A stretch of 14,532 nt of DNA from Clostridiales bacterium (GTDB lineage Bacteria; Bacillota; Clostridia; Christensenellales; CAG-917), in contig JAAZIO010000098.1 of assembly GCA_012800805.1 (NCBI GenBank), positions 1 to 14,532 of the forward strand, written 5' to 3'. The translations under genes were made by a program, and so were the position numbers. Below the pieces are notes generated by a model. The model worked only from the letters and a program-made list of their open reading frames with translations, had not been told where the DNA came from and searched no databases. Positions 6,626 to 14,504 of this stretch are shown here, piece by piece. The first letter of the stretch is position 1. Each line of letters starts with the position of its first letter.

Positions 6626-8533
6626 TTAATTTATAAACGGTTTGAATTTATGCCCGCTCCAGGTTATGTCAAGGTGCGAGGAAAACTCCAAGGTGTTTAG
6701 TCTGATGCCGTGAACGATAACGGAAAGAACATTCAAAATCATGTTCAATCCGTGACCGAACACCAAGATGACAATGGCAAATATCATGAACAGAAAGTTG
6801 CCAAAAAGCGGCCCCACCAGTTCGTTTACGGTTACCGATATCGCGGCGCCCGCAAGACCGACCGCCCAAAGCCTGATGTAGGATACGATATCCGAAAACA
6901 CGTTTACCACGCCGAGCAAAACAGATACTATGTTTTTTAAACTGGCGATAATTGATTTTTTGATGCTGCCGCTGTAGTTTGCAAACACAAAGGTCAGAAC
7001 AAATCCCACGCCCGTTAACGCAAGAGAAACAATACCAATGGGCACGCCTCCGATTTTAAGGCCCATGGAAAAGACCTGACCGTTTACGACAAAGCTAAGA
7101 ACCAGATAGAATATGCCGATAAGCTGGAATATCGAGCCGATATCGCCAAGAATTTTAAGCGACTTTCTGTTTCTTACGGCGCATTTTATGTGCGCTATGG
7201 TAAGCTGAACGAGAGCTAAAGAGAAACAGAATATCTGAAGGTTTTGCGTGGTAGTAAGTCCCGCGCCTTCGGGCATCCATGGCGCCGTCCAGATTTTGTC
7301 CGCGTAAACGTTTGAAATTAAAGGTATCGACAAAGATTTAAGCCACTTAGGCAATAGTTCTGGCGAAAGTCCAAACCAAGTGCAGGTCAGAGCGCCCCAA
7401 ACTACCGTCGACAGCCCAAACAACCCTATAAGCAAAAATGCGGGCGCTATCGGTTTTTTGGTAAAAAGCGACTTAAGTATAGGAATTAAAGCTATCAAGC
7501 ATATCAACAGCCCGTAACCGCCGTCTCCGAAGATAATACCGAAGAACACAAGGATAAACGCAAGGAACCATCCCGAAATGTCATACTCATAGTAGCCGGG
7601 AACGGTGCCGAGAAAATCCATGACGGGATATATAAGGCTTACAAACTTGTTGTTTTTAAGCTTTGTGGGAACATTGTCCTCTTCTCCTGGCTCGTCTGCG
7701 ATAAGTCCCCAGCTGTTGTCCGTAGCCGTTTTTTTAAGCAAAGGAAGATTATCCTTTTCTATATATCCTTTAAAGTAAGCCACTGTAACGGGGCGGCTAT
7801 CATCCATGGAGAGCTTTTCTTCCGCCATTCCCGCGCAGTAAGTTTCAAACTCAACTTCCTTTTCAAGGCGCTTTATTTCTTTTTTTATGCTTTCAACGCT
7901 GCTTGCGTATGAGGAAATCTTTTCTTCTATCTCCCCTATTTGTTTTGTATAAGCGCTGATTTCATTTCTCATTTTTAAGCAGGAGACTTTCGGCAGCGAT
8001 AAAAGATATTTTTCTAGTGCTGCAAGGGTTTCGGCCTCAAAATTTGACCTTACAGTCAAAAATTTTACCGAAGACCTTGATGAAGCCAATCTTACCGTCT
8101 TTATGCTTTCGGGAAGAGCTAAATATTCCGATTTCGGCATCTCATAAAGACCGATATCGACTCCTTTTAAGCGAAGTTCTAAAATGCTTTCGGGGTCAAT
8201 ATCTCCCCACTTTTTCAGCCTTTGAAGCTCGGCGCTGAGGGCCGCGCGCTGCGTATGGCATTTGGTTTTCTCTTCAGAAAGCAAAGCGATTTCCTTTGCA
8301 AGAGCCAGCACTTCCAACGAATCTAGTTCCTTTTGCTTTTTGCTTTTTGATTTGCCTATCGTAAACAGGGCGTTTTTTAAAAGCGCGATATTATCTTTAA
8401 GCTGATTTAGCTTTTCGCTTGATGCCTCGGATATTTCGATGTCGACGATTCCAAGCTCGCCCAGTTTTTTTAATGTTTCTTCTTTTTTATCCCCAAGCGT
8501 TATAAGGGATATTTTTTTCATAGGGACAATCAT
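6626..8533 (-). CDS. V-type ATPase subunit I (membrane stator)
   Basis: A 635-residue protein with two halves. The cytoplasmic part (about 1-315) is rich in coiled coil around 50-110 and 190-235. The membrane part (about 316-620) has roughly 7-8 helices beginning GWFLAFILVFFGIIFGDGGYG. The essential arginine facing the rotor is in VSYIRLWAVGLAG (near R554), and HGLNMILNVLSVIVHGIRLNTLEF is the usual C-terminal signature. It forms the ion half-channels and ties the stator to the ring. ATG 8533 overlaps the D stop by 4 nt (ATGA) and has GGGGAGG ten nt upstream. A second ATG four codons in is possible. Confidence 0.93.
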   Translation of the reverse strand: MIVPMKKISLITLGDKKEETLKKLGELGIVDIEISEASSEKLNQLKDNIALLKNALFTIGKSKSKKQKELDSLEVLALAKEIALLSEEKTKCHTQRAALSAELQRLKKWGDIDPESILELRLKGVDIGLYEMPKSEYLALPESIKTVRLASSRSSVKFLTVRSNFEAETLAALEKYLLSLPKVSCLKMRNEISAYTKQIGEIEEKISSYASSVESIKKEIKRLEKEVEFETYCAGMAEEKLSMDDSRPVTVAYFKGYIEKDNLPLLKKTATDNSWGLIADEPGEEDNVPTKLKNNKFVSLIYPVMDFLGTVPGYYEYDISGWFLAFILVFFGIIFGDGGYGLLICLIALIPILKSLFTKKPIAPAFLLIGLFGLSTVVWGALTCTWFGLSPELLPKWLKSLSIPLISNVYADKIWTAPWMPEGAGLTTTQNLQIFCFSLALVQLTIAHIKCAVRNRKSLKILGDIGSIFQLIGIFYLVLSFVVNGQVFSMGLKIGGVPIGIVSLALTGVGFVLTFVFANYSGSIKKSIIASLKNIVSVLLGVVNVFSDIVSYIRLWAVGLAGAAISVTVNELVGPLFGNFLFMIFAIVILVFGHGLNMILNVLSVIVHGIRLNTLEFSSHLDITWSGHKFKPFIN

Positions 8534-9162
8534 AAGGAATGAACCTCCCCATGTGAAGATTTTTCACTGCTTTTTGCTATTTTGCGCTTTGATATTTTTG
8601 AGCGCACAACCGCGCTTACCTGTTGGTCTGCCAGATATATCGTGATTTTTTTGATGCTTTTCTCCGTTTCAGGTATTTTCACCTTTTCAAACAGGTTGAC
8701 TCTTTGAGAGGTTGCCTTAAGCTCCGCCTGCAAAAGTCTGACCTGTTCATCCAACACCTCTGCCTGCAGGTCAAGCGAAATTGCTTTTTCTATATGACCT
8801 GCCGCGATATCCACCCAAAGCGGAGTTTGGTATAAATCGTAATCGCTTCTTTTAAACTCCGCACCCTCAAATGTGGGCATATCGACGCCCGCGATATTGG
8901 CTTTTCCTTTTTTTATGTCGCTGACTTCGATTACCCCTTCGGGGAACGCGCCTATTTCGCTGAAAACGCCAATCCAATCACTAAAGCCTTTTTCAAGCTC
9001 TTCCTTTTCCTTTCTTACCGCTCTGGCTTTCGCTTCAATTACGCGAATTTCCGACTGCAGTTGCTGCTTTTTTAGAATGAGGGTAGGCAAATAACGCCTG
9101 TAAAGTTTCAGGGCGTCTTTTTGAGATTTTAATTCGTTTTTGGTTAATTTGATTTTAGCCAA
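8530..9162 (-). CDS. V-type ATPase subunit D (central rotor shaft)
   Basis: A 210-residue protein, the gamma-like axle that turns inside the A3B3 ring. The long N- and C-terminal helices flank a middle domain. The start KIKLTKNELKSQKDALKLY and the C-terminal ATSQRVNLFEKVKIPETEK segment are family hallmarks. No ATG is available at the N terminus. I chose TTG 9162 because AAGGAGG (9172-9178) lies nine nt before it, while the TTG at 9168 is only three nt away. The AAGGAGG overlaps the stop codon of subunit B, so translation is probably coupled. Confidence 0.9.
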   Translation of the reverse strand: MAKIKLTKNELKSQKDALKLYRRYLPTLILKKQQLQSEIRVIEAKARAVRKEKEELEKGFSDWIGVFSEIGAFPEGVIEVSDIKKGKANIAGVDMPTFEGAEFKRSDYDLYQTPLWVDIAAGHIEKAISLDLQAEVLDEQVRLLQAELKATSQRVNLFEKVKIPETEKSIKKITIYLADQQVSAVVRSKISKRKIAKSSEKSSHGEVHSL

Positions 9163-9176
9163 AACCAAAAACCTCC

Positions 9177-10472
9177 TTAATTCTTAGGCCAAAATTCATC
9201 GGTAATGTCTGACCTTATTCCGGTCTCTTCCTTGGTGAAGCACTCCGACAGGATTTTCCAACCAAGGTCCAATGACTCCTCAAGCGAAAGATTAACCGAA
9301 AGGTCCATCAGCTTCTTTTCGAAAAGCTCGCCGTATTTCAAAAGCTTTTCGTCCCAGCGAGATATGGAAAAGCCCATGTTTTTCTTTTCAAGCGTTTCTT
9401 TGTAGGCGGCGTAAAGGCGTATCATGCCGTCCATAAGCGCGCGGTGGTCCTTTCTCGTTTTGCTGTTAACGTTTTGCTTTAAACGGGAAAGGGAGCCGAA
9501 AGGCTCAATGCGACCGCCTTTAAGATAATACTGGCCCTCGGTGATATATCCCGTATTGTCGGGGACGGGGTGCGTTACGTCGTCGCCCGGCATTGTGGTA
9601 ACCGCAAGAACGGTAACCGAGCCCGAATCGGCAAAGTCTACCGCCTTTTCGTAACGGGCCGCAAGCTGGGAATAAAGGTCGCCCGGGTAGCCGCGGTTTG
9701 AGGGAACCTGCTCTTGAATGATTGCGATTTCCTTAAGCGCGTCAGCGAAGTTGGTCATATCGGTGAGCAGCACAAGCACATCTTTGTTTAAAAGCGCGAA
9801 CTGCTCGGCAACCGCTAGCGCCATATCGGGAATCATCATGCACTCTACCGTGGGGTCTGAGGCGGTATGGATAAACATAACCGTTTTGCTTAGCGCGCCG
9901 CCCCTTGACAGTTCGTCTTTAAAATATAAGAAGTCGTCGTATTTAAGTCCCATGCCGCCAAGCACGATTACATCCGCTTCCGCCTGCACGGCAATGCGCG
10001 CAAGAAGCTGGTTGTAAGGCTCGCCCGAAATTGAAAAGATGGGGAGCTTTTGGGATACAACCAAAGTGTTGAACATATCTATCATGGGAATATTCGTTCT
10101 CAGCATGCGGTTTGCGAGAATTCGTTTTGTGGGATTTACGGAGGGGCCTCCGATTGGTTTCATATTTTCGTTAAGCGCGGGCCCTTTGTCTATAGGCTCG
10201 CCCGAACCGTTGAAAATTCTGCCCAGCAGATTCTCGCTGAAAGACACCCGCATTTCGTGCCCCAAAAAGCGGACTTCATCGCCCGTGGAAACGCCCTGAC
10301 AGCCCGCAAATACCTGCAGCGACACGGTGTCACCGTCTATTTTGTTGACCTGAGCCAGGGATTTCCCGAAACGGGTGTTTATCTGGGCAAGCTCGTTATA
10401 ACGAACGCCGCTTGCCTTTACCGTAATGACGTTGCCGATGATGGATTCGATTTTGTTGTATATCTTGTTCAC
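9177..10472 (-). CDS. V-type ATPase subunit B (non-catalytic nucleotide-binding subunit)
   Basis: A 431-residue member of the A3B3 head that binds nucleotide at the non-catalytic side. The P-loop is degenerate ([19 protein letters not shown]), as in all V-type B subunits. [18 protein letters not shown] and [22 protein letters not shown] are conserved B-type blocks, the latter spanning the hinge near the nucleotide. It starts at GTG 10472, two nt after the stop of A, with only loose purine-rich sequence before it; translation is probably coupled to A. Confidence 0.95.
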   Translation of the reverse strand: MNKIYNKIESIIGNVITVKASGVRYNELAQINTRFGKSLAQVNKIDGDTVSLQVFAGCQGVSTGDEVRFLGHEMRVSFSENLLGRIFNGSGEPIDKGPALNENMKPIGGPSVNPTKRILANRMLRTNIPMIDMFNTLVVSQKLPIFSISGEPYNQLLARIAVQAEADVIVLGGMGLKYDDFLYFKDELSRGGALSKTVMFIHTASDPTVECMMIPDMALAVAEQFALLNKDVLVLLTDMTNFADALKEIAIIQEQVPSNRGYPGDLYSQLAARYEKAVDFADSGSVTVLAVTTMPGDDVTHPVPDNTGYITEGQYYLKGGRIEPFGSLSRLKQNVNSKTRKDHRALMDGMIRLYAAYKETLEKKNMGFSISRWDEKLLKYGELFEKKLMDLSVNLSLEESLDLGWKILSECFTKEETGIRSDITDEFWPKN

Positions 10473-10474
10473 TG

Positions 10475-12244
10475 TTATTCACCGTCCTTAAGTAAGCGTT
10501 CCGCCGCCTTTTCCAGCCTGCCGCCTCTTTCTTCATAAAGCTTATCGATTTCGGCTTCCGCCTTAACGAATGCTTCGCTTTGGAATTCGGTATAGTTCCA
10601 GTCAATGAATTTTTGACGCATACGGTTGAAAAACGCGCGCGCGTCATCTTTGCTGTCAAGGTCGTAGCGGCTACCAAGAACATGGATTAGTTTATCGGTT
10701 ACATATCTTTGACGCAAAGTGCCGCAGTTGGCGTCTATAGGGTCGAAAGAGTTTTGTTGCAGATACACAGCGTCTAGCATCTCGGATTTGAGATAAGCGA
10801 TAAAGTCCTCAAGAGTTATACCCTCTTCGCCGATAACTTTCATCATGGAGGCAATCTCGCTTCCGTAATGAATGATGTTTTTGTAGTATTCGGTTTTTTT
10901 GCGGTCAATTACGCCTTTATACTTAGACCATGAAATGAGCGGGTCGATTGCGGGATACTTTCTTGCGTCGGAGCGCTCGCGCGAAAGGCCGTGGAAAGCG
11001 CCAACCACCTTCAAAGTTGCCTGCGTCACGGGCTCTTCAAAGTTTCCGCCGGCGGGGGAAACCGTTCCGCCGATGGTTATCGAACCTTTGCTTCCATCGG
11101 ACAAACGGACATATCCCGCCCTTTCATAAAACGAAGCGATGTAAGACTCCAAATACGCGGGGAACGCTTCTTCGCCTGGTATCTCCTCCAGCCTTCCCGA
11201 CATCTCTCTAAGCGCCTGAGCCCAGCGCGAGGTGGAGTCCGCCAAAAGAAGAACGTGAAGCCCCATTTGTCTGTAATACTCCGCAAGCGTGACCGAGGTG
11301 TATATGGAAGCCTCACGGGAGGCGACGGGCATTGATGAGGTATTGCAGATTATGATAGTTCTTTCCATCAGCGAACGGCCAGTCTTTGGGTCGGTAAGCT
11401 TTGGGAACTCGGTTAGGGTCTCGACAACCTCGCCCGCGCGCTCGCCGCAAGCGGCGATTATTACGATATCAACGTCAGCGTATTTTGATGTGGTGTGCTG
11501 AAGAACCGTCTTGCCTGCGCCAAAGGGGCCCGGAATGCAATATGTTCCTCCTTTTGCCACGGGAAAGATGGAGTCTATAAGGCGTATTTTTGTTTCCATC
11601 GTTTCGACGGGGGCAAGTCTTTCGCTGTAGCATTTGATGGCGCGCTTGACGGGCCAATTGAAAGACATGGTGAGCGGTATATCTCTTCCTCGCTCGTCGG
11701 TAATTACGGCGACGGTGTCTTTAACGGTATATTCGCCCTTTTGCGCAATGGATTTTAAGGTATATTTTCCGTTGAGATAAAACGGGAGAAATATTTTATG
11801 CGTAAAAGCGTATTCGGGAACGGTTCCTATATAGTCACCAGCTCTAAGGGTGTCGCCGACTTTGGCTACGGGCGTAAATTCCCATTTCTTTTCGCCGCTC
11901 AGCCCGTCGGCATAGTTGCCGCGCTCCAAAAACCAGCCCGCTTTTTCGGCCAGGACGGGAAGAGGATTTTGAAGACCGTCATAAATCTGGCCAAGCAGAC
12001 CGGGGCCAAGCTGCGCCGAAAGCATATCTCCCGTGAATTCAACAACATCTCCGCATTTGATGCCGCCTGTCATTTCATAGACCTGTATCTGCGCGATGTT
12101 GCCTCTTATACGGATAACCTCACTTTTAAGTGAAGTGTTGTCAACTTTAACGTAGCAGATTTCATTCATGGAAACGTTGCCGCTAAATTCCACGGAAACC
12201 AGGTTTCCGTTGATGCTAACGACTTTTCCTCTATTTTCGCTCAT
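10475..12244 (-). CDS. V-type ATPase subunit A (catalytic)
   Basis: A 589-residue catalytic subunit of the expected length. It has the N-terminal beta-barrel, the V-type insertion (about 110-190), Walker [10 protein letters not shown] (about 239-247), the catalytic Glu in ACGERAGE, Walker [17 protein letters not shown], and a helical C-terminal domain. It hydrolyses ATP, or could make it if the machine runs in reverse. I chose ATG 12244 because GGAGG (12252-12256) lies seven nt before it; a TTG two codons further up is in frame but too close. The ATG shares one base with the TGA of the preceding gene. Confidence 0.96.
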   Translation of the reverse strand: MSENRGKVVSINGNLVSVEFSGNVSMNEICYVKVDNTSLKSEVIRIRGNIAQIQVYEMTGGIKCGDVVEFTGDMLSAQLGPGLLGQIYDGLQNPLPVLAEKAGWFLERGNYADGLSGEKKWEFTPVAKVGDTLRAGDYIGTVPEYAFTHKIFLPFYLNGKYTLKSIAQKGEYTVKDTVAVITDERGRDIPLTMSFNWPVKRAIKCYSERLAPVETMETKIRLIDSIFPVAKGGTYCIPGPFGAGKTVLQHTTSKYADVDIVIIAACGERAGEVVETLTEFPKLTDPKTGRSLMERTIIICNTSSMPVASREASIYTSVTLAEYYRQMGLHVLLLADSTSRWAQALREMSGRLEEIPGEEAFPAYLESYIASFYERAGYVRLSDGSKGSITIGGTVSPAGGNFEEPVTQATLKVVGAFHGLSRERSDARKYPAIDPLISWSKYKGVIDRKKTEYYKNIIHYGSEIASMMKVIGEEGITLEDFIAYLKSEMLDAVYLQQNSFDPIDANCGTLRQRYVTDKLIHVLGSRYDLDSKDDARAFFNRMRQKFIDWNYTEFQSEAFVKAEAEIDKLYEERGGRLEKAAERLLKDGE

Positions 12245-12795
12245 CAGCAAGCCTCCGACTTTCCTTTTAAAATTGAGTTGTAGATTCTTTTATATTCGGC
12301 TTCTCCAAGGGCTTTGTCAAACTGCCTTATACGCGATATCAGCTTCAGTTTGATTGCGTAGTAAAAGACAAATTCCTCCGAGAAGTTATCCATGGGTCTC
12401 AGTGTTTCCAAAAAACCAAGGCGGTAATTTAGCAGATAAATTTCCGCTTCAAGAGGGTTATCCATTCCCAGCGCGGTGTTAGATATCGTTTCCAGGTGCC
12501 TTGGAACATAATAGTTTTTCAAATCAAAAGACCTGTTCAGATTTTCCGCCCGAGCTTTTGCGAGCGCAAGGCGCAGATTCCTTTCCCCGTCATTCCATGC
12601 CTGTATCAATTTGGAATCCGATTTTTCAAAATCCATTTTGGGAGCAAGCGTTATGTTTTCAATTTCTTTCAATGCCTTTTTACCCAAATGACGGCCGCAC
12701 AGCTCCAAAAAGCGTTCCTGTGTTATGGGAAGCGGGGTATTCTCGCCGATGCCGTCCAAAGAAGGCAGTTGGGCAACCAGATAGTATTCAGCCAT
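12244..12795 (-). CDS. V-ATPase operon protein, DUF2764-like, in the subunit C position
   Basis: A soluble, mostly helical protein of 183 residues that begins MAEYYLVAQLPSL, resembling the DUF2764 proteins encoded between E and A in spirochaete, chlamydial and Bacteroidetes V-ATPase operons. The typical layout is a short beta start (YYLVAQLPSL) followed by helices rich in charged and aromatic residues. It is shorter than canonical subunit C (about 330 residues), and no other C or F gene lies in the operon. It may cap the D shaft in place of C; this is inference from position. ATG 12795 overlaps the E stop by one base and has GAGGAG at 12801-12806. Confidence 0.7.
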   Translation of the reverse strand: MAEYYLVAQLPSLDGIGENTPLPITQERFLELCGRHLGKKALKEIENITLAPKMDFEKSDSKLIQAWNDGERNLRLALAKARAENLNRSFDLKNYYVPRHLETISNTALGMDNPLEAEIYLLNYRLGFLETLRPMDNFSEEFVFYYAIKLKLISRIRQFDKALGEAEYKRIYNSILKGKSEAC

Positions 12796-13403
12796 TATTG
12801 CTCCTCTTTTAAAAGCTTGGCGATTCTTGGGCTGAGATAGGCGGAAAGCATATCGACCACGGCTTCCGAGGAATAATCGTAATAAATACGGCCGTTGTTT
12901 ACGGCTATGCGGAAGCCTCCGTCAAAGTTGTCGCTAGCTTTAAGCGTTACGCCGTTTAGCATTTTTTTGTTTAAGGCACAAAGCAGTTGTTCTTCAAGCG
13001 TTTTCAAGTCATTGCCGTTCAAAATCACCGATATGTTTTCGGCGTCCTCTCTTGCCGCCCAACTCTCGATAACTTTTATAATGATATCGCAAAGCGCTTT
13101 GGATGAATAGATAGAGTCCACGTTTTCTCTTATTATAGCGTTCAGTTCTCTTGTAACGCTTTCCCTAAATGATATAAGCAGGTTTCGTCCGGCCTGGCGT
13201 ATAGCCTCATCGCTTGTTTTAACCATATGTTCCAGCTTAACCTTAGCGTCTGACAAAATTTTGTCTGCCTGAGCCTGAGCGTCGGCTATAATGCTCTCGG
13301 CCTCGGCCTTTGCCGTGTCAATTATATTTTTGGCTTCCGCTTCCGCAGCGGCTACGCCGTCCTTTTTAATCTGTTCGATGAGTTCTTGAAGTTGGATCTC
13401 CAT
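12795..13403 (-). CDS. V-type ATPase subunit E (peripheral stalk)
   Basis: A 202-residue stator-stalk protein and the first gene of the operon. Residues 1-75 form a long Ala/Glu/Lys-rich helix with repeated 'AEAEAKNIIDTAKAEAE' character, as in E and related stalk helices. The C-terminal globular part includes GGFRIAVNNGRIYYDYSSE (about 161-179) and ends SPRIAKLLKEE, as in bacterial E subunits. It should tie the A3B3 head to subunit I. The usual stalk partner G/H is not encoded here. ATG 13403 has AAGGGTG about ten nt upstream, a moderate site. Confidence 0.9.
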   Translation of the reverse strand: MEIQLQELIEQIKKDGVAAAEAEAKNIIDTAKAEAESIIADAQAQADKILSDAKVKLEHMVKTSDEAIRQAGRNLLISFRESVTRELNAIIRENVDSIYSSKALCDIIIKVIESWAAREDAENISVILNGNDLKTLEEQLLCALNKKMLNGVTLKASDNFDGGFRIAVNNGRIYYDYSSEAVVDMLSAYLSPRIAKLLKEEQ

Positions 13404-13433
13404 AGTCTTTACACCCTTTTATATGATTGCTTC

Positions 13434-13496
13434 TTAAATATTAATATAGGAACCCCTGCCCCTGCAGCCAGCTGGTTCCCTTTTATTAATATTTAA
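13434..13496. repeat. 63-bp interrupted inverted repeat in the V-ATPase leader
   Basis: The outer arms TTAAATATTAATA (13434-13446) and TATTAATATTTAA (13484-13496) are perfect 13-bp complements. Inside, GGAACC (13449-13454) pairs with GGTTCC (13474-13479), around a GC-rich 19-nt core that can itself fold (CTGC/GCAG). It lies between the predicted start site (about 13508) and the ATG at 13403, so the mRNA would begin with this structure. No poly-U follows on the minus strand, so it is not an ordinary terminator. Confidence 0.7.
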
Positions 13497-13514
13497 ACTA
13501 TTTGTTTTTTTTAG

Positions 13515-13542
13515 ATTTAACATATTTTTTTATTTAAGTCAA
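13515..13542 (-). promoter_or_regulatory. Predicted sigma70 promoter of the V-ATPase operon
   Basis: On the minus strand -35 TTGACT (13542-13537) lies 16 bp from -10 TTAAAT (13520-13515), in an A/T-rich spacer. The expected start is near 13508, giving a leader of about 105 nt. Confidence 0.6.
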
Positions 13543-13628
13543 GAACTTTAAACCAATAACTTAATATAATGTTAGACATAAATTAACATATTATTGTTTT
13601 GCTCTCTCTTTATTCTTTTATCAAACAA

Positions 13629-13649
13629 AAGCCCGCCTTTTGCGGGCTT
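13629..13649 (-). terminator. Hairpin terminator upstream of the V-ATPase promoter
   Basis: AAGCCCGC and GCGGGCTT form a perfect 8-bp stem with a 5-nt loop. On the minus strand TTTTGTTT follows. It would end a minus-strand transcript arriving from the 13680-13870 region, just before the ATPase promoter. Confidence 0.7.
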
Positions 13650-13679
13650 CTTATTGCACGCCTGCTTGCTCTGCTTTTT

Positions 13680-13805
13680 TTATAATACTCCTTTTTTTGG
13701 CGATACGCCAAAAAACTCGGCAAGGGCTTTAAGCCCGTCGCCAGGTATTACGTTAATCCTTTGACAACCGTTTGTCAAGCATATATATTTGAGCGGTTTT
13801 TCCAC
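13680..13805 (-). pseudogene. Possible remnant of an XRE-type helix-turn-helix regulator
   Basis: From GTG 13805 a 41-codon frame ends at TAA 13680-13682. Its last part, NVIPGDGLKALAEFFGVSP, resembles the stretch in XRE repressors where IP-x-GD-x-L-KALAEFFGVS is followed by the DYLLG end. Here the end is KKGVL and stop. I see no ribosome binding site for this frame. Short open pieces in the other two frames lie just upstream (ATG 13864 to a TAG near 13814), around a GATAGATA duplication that could mark a frameshift. The terminator at 13629-13649 lies 30 nt beyond the stop. I read it as a decayed gene; a real small protein or chance is possible. Confidence 0.3.
13761..13789 (+). promoter_or_regulatory. 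Distal sigma70-like promoter with dyad over the -35
   Basis: TTGACA (13761-13766) lies 17 bp from TATATT (13784-13789). The -35 is part of a dyad, TTGACAA-CCGT-TTGTCAA (13761-13778), a likely protein-binding site. It would give a leader of about 195 nt for the HExxH gene. Confidence 0.45.
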
Positions 13806-13880
13806 CGTTTCTATCTATCGCCTCGGTATTCATCCGCCAAAGCCTTAGCGTAAAGTATTAGCATTTTTTGCGGCTGCTTA

Positions 13881-13910
13881 TTGACATATTGCAAAGCTTG
13901 TTTCTATATT
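13881..13910 (+). promoter_or_regulatory. Proximal sigma70-like promoter of the HExxH protein gene
   Basis: A perfect -35 TTGACA (13881-13886) lies 18 bp from -10 TATATT (13905-13910). The expected start is near 13917, about 75 nt before the ATG. Confidence 0.6.
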
Positions 13911-13991
13911 GTAACTTAAGAGTAGTTCTTTTATTTACCGCTTTAGCGTTTTAATATTGAGGAATAAATTGAATTGAAAAAGAGGGAGAGA

Positions 13992-14459
13992 ATGAAAAGG
14001 TTTTTTTATACGCTGGCTCAGATAATATGGGGATTTCCGCAAACACTTGCGGGGTTTATGGTTTTTCTTTTTACTATAGGATGCCCCCGCAAAATATTTC
14101 ACGGCGCCGTATGCACAAGCTGGAAGCTTAAGTCAAGTTTATCTTTGGGGCTTTTTATATTCGTTACGGATGACCCGTTCTTCCGTTATAGAAGCCAAAA
14201 GGATAAATACAGCTATGATGAGTTCCGTAACATGATAGCCGTGCACGAATACGGCCACACTATTCAATCCCTTATATGGGGGCCGCTATACTTGCTTACT
14301 GTTGGCGCGCCGTCTTTTATTTGGGCAAACGTGCCCTACTTTAAAAAAAAGCGGGAAAGCAAAAAAATATCCTATTTTGATGTTTATCCCGAAAGTCAGG
14401 CCAACAAACTGGGCGAGAGGGCGACGGCAATGCCCTCGCCCGGCAATATCTTAGCGTGA
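13992..14459 (+). CDS. Small membrane-associated protein with HExxH (putative zinc metallopeptidase)
   Basis: A 155-residue protein beginning KRFFYTLAQIIWGFPQTLAGF, with a hydrophobic helix at about 6-30 and a second hydrophobic stretch at about 92-113. Between them H85-E86-Y-G-H89 fits the HExxH zinc site, and E134 in YPESQANKLG is a candidate third ligand. Similar short proteins of unknown role occur in Clostridia, as far as I recall. It is short for a classic peptidase, and activity is unproven. ATG 13992 has AGAGGG just upstream. A TTG at 13974 with GAGGAA at 13959-13964 would add six residues and is a fair alternative. It is divergent from the V-ATPase operon and stands alone. Confidence 0.7.
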   Translation: MKRFFYTLAQIIWGFPQTLAGFMVFLFTIGCPRKIFHGAVCTSWKLKSSLSLGLFIFVTDDPFFRYRSQKDKYSYDEFRNMIAVHEYGHTIQSLIWGPLYLLTVGAPSFIWANVPYFKKKRESKKISYFDVYPESQANKLGERATAMPSPGNILA

Positions 14460-14466
14460 ATTTAAC

Positions 14467-14504
14467 TTATTCTTTAATTGCAACAGCGTTAAATTTAAGA
14501 ATAA
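14467..14504 (+). terminator. AT-rich inverted repeat after the HExxH gene
   Basis: TTATTCTT (14467-14474) and AAGAATAA (14497-14504) are perfect 8-bp complements around a 22-nt loop, followed by TTTTAAATAG. It begins seven nt after the stop. A stem without G-C richness makes a weak terminator, so this is tentative. Confidence 0.25.

Noticed and set aside
10050..10538. A 162-codon plus-strand frame opposite the ATPase A and B genes
   Set aside because: It is antisense to highly conserved ATPase subunits, with no recognisable domain or ribosome binding site.
13693..13715. TTTTTTGGCG-ATA-CGCCAAAAAA as an intrinsic terminator
   Set aside because: On both strands the T run precedes the stem and an A run follows, so no U tract trails the hairpin; kept only as a dyad.
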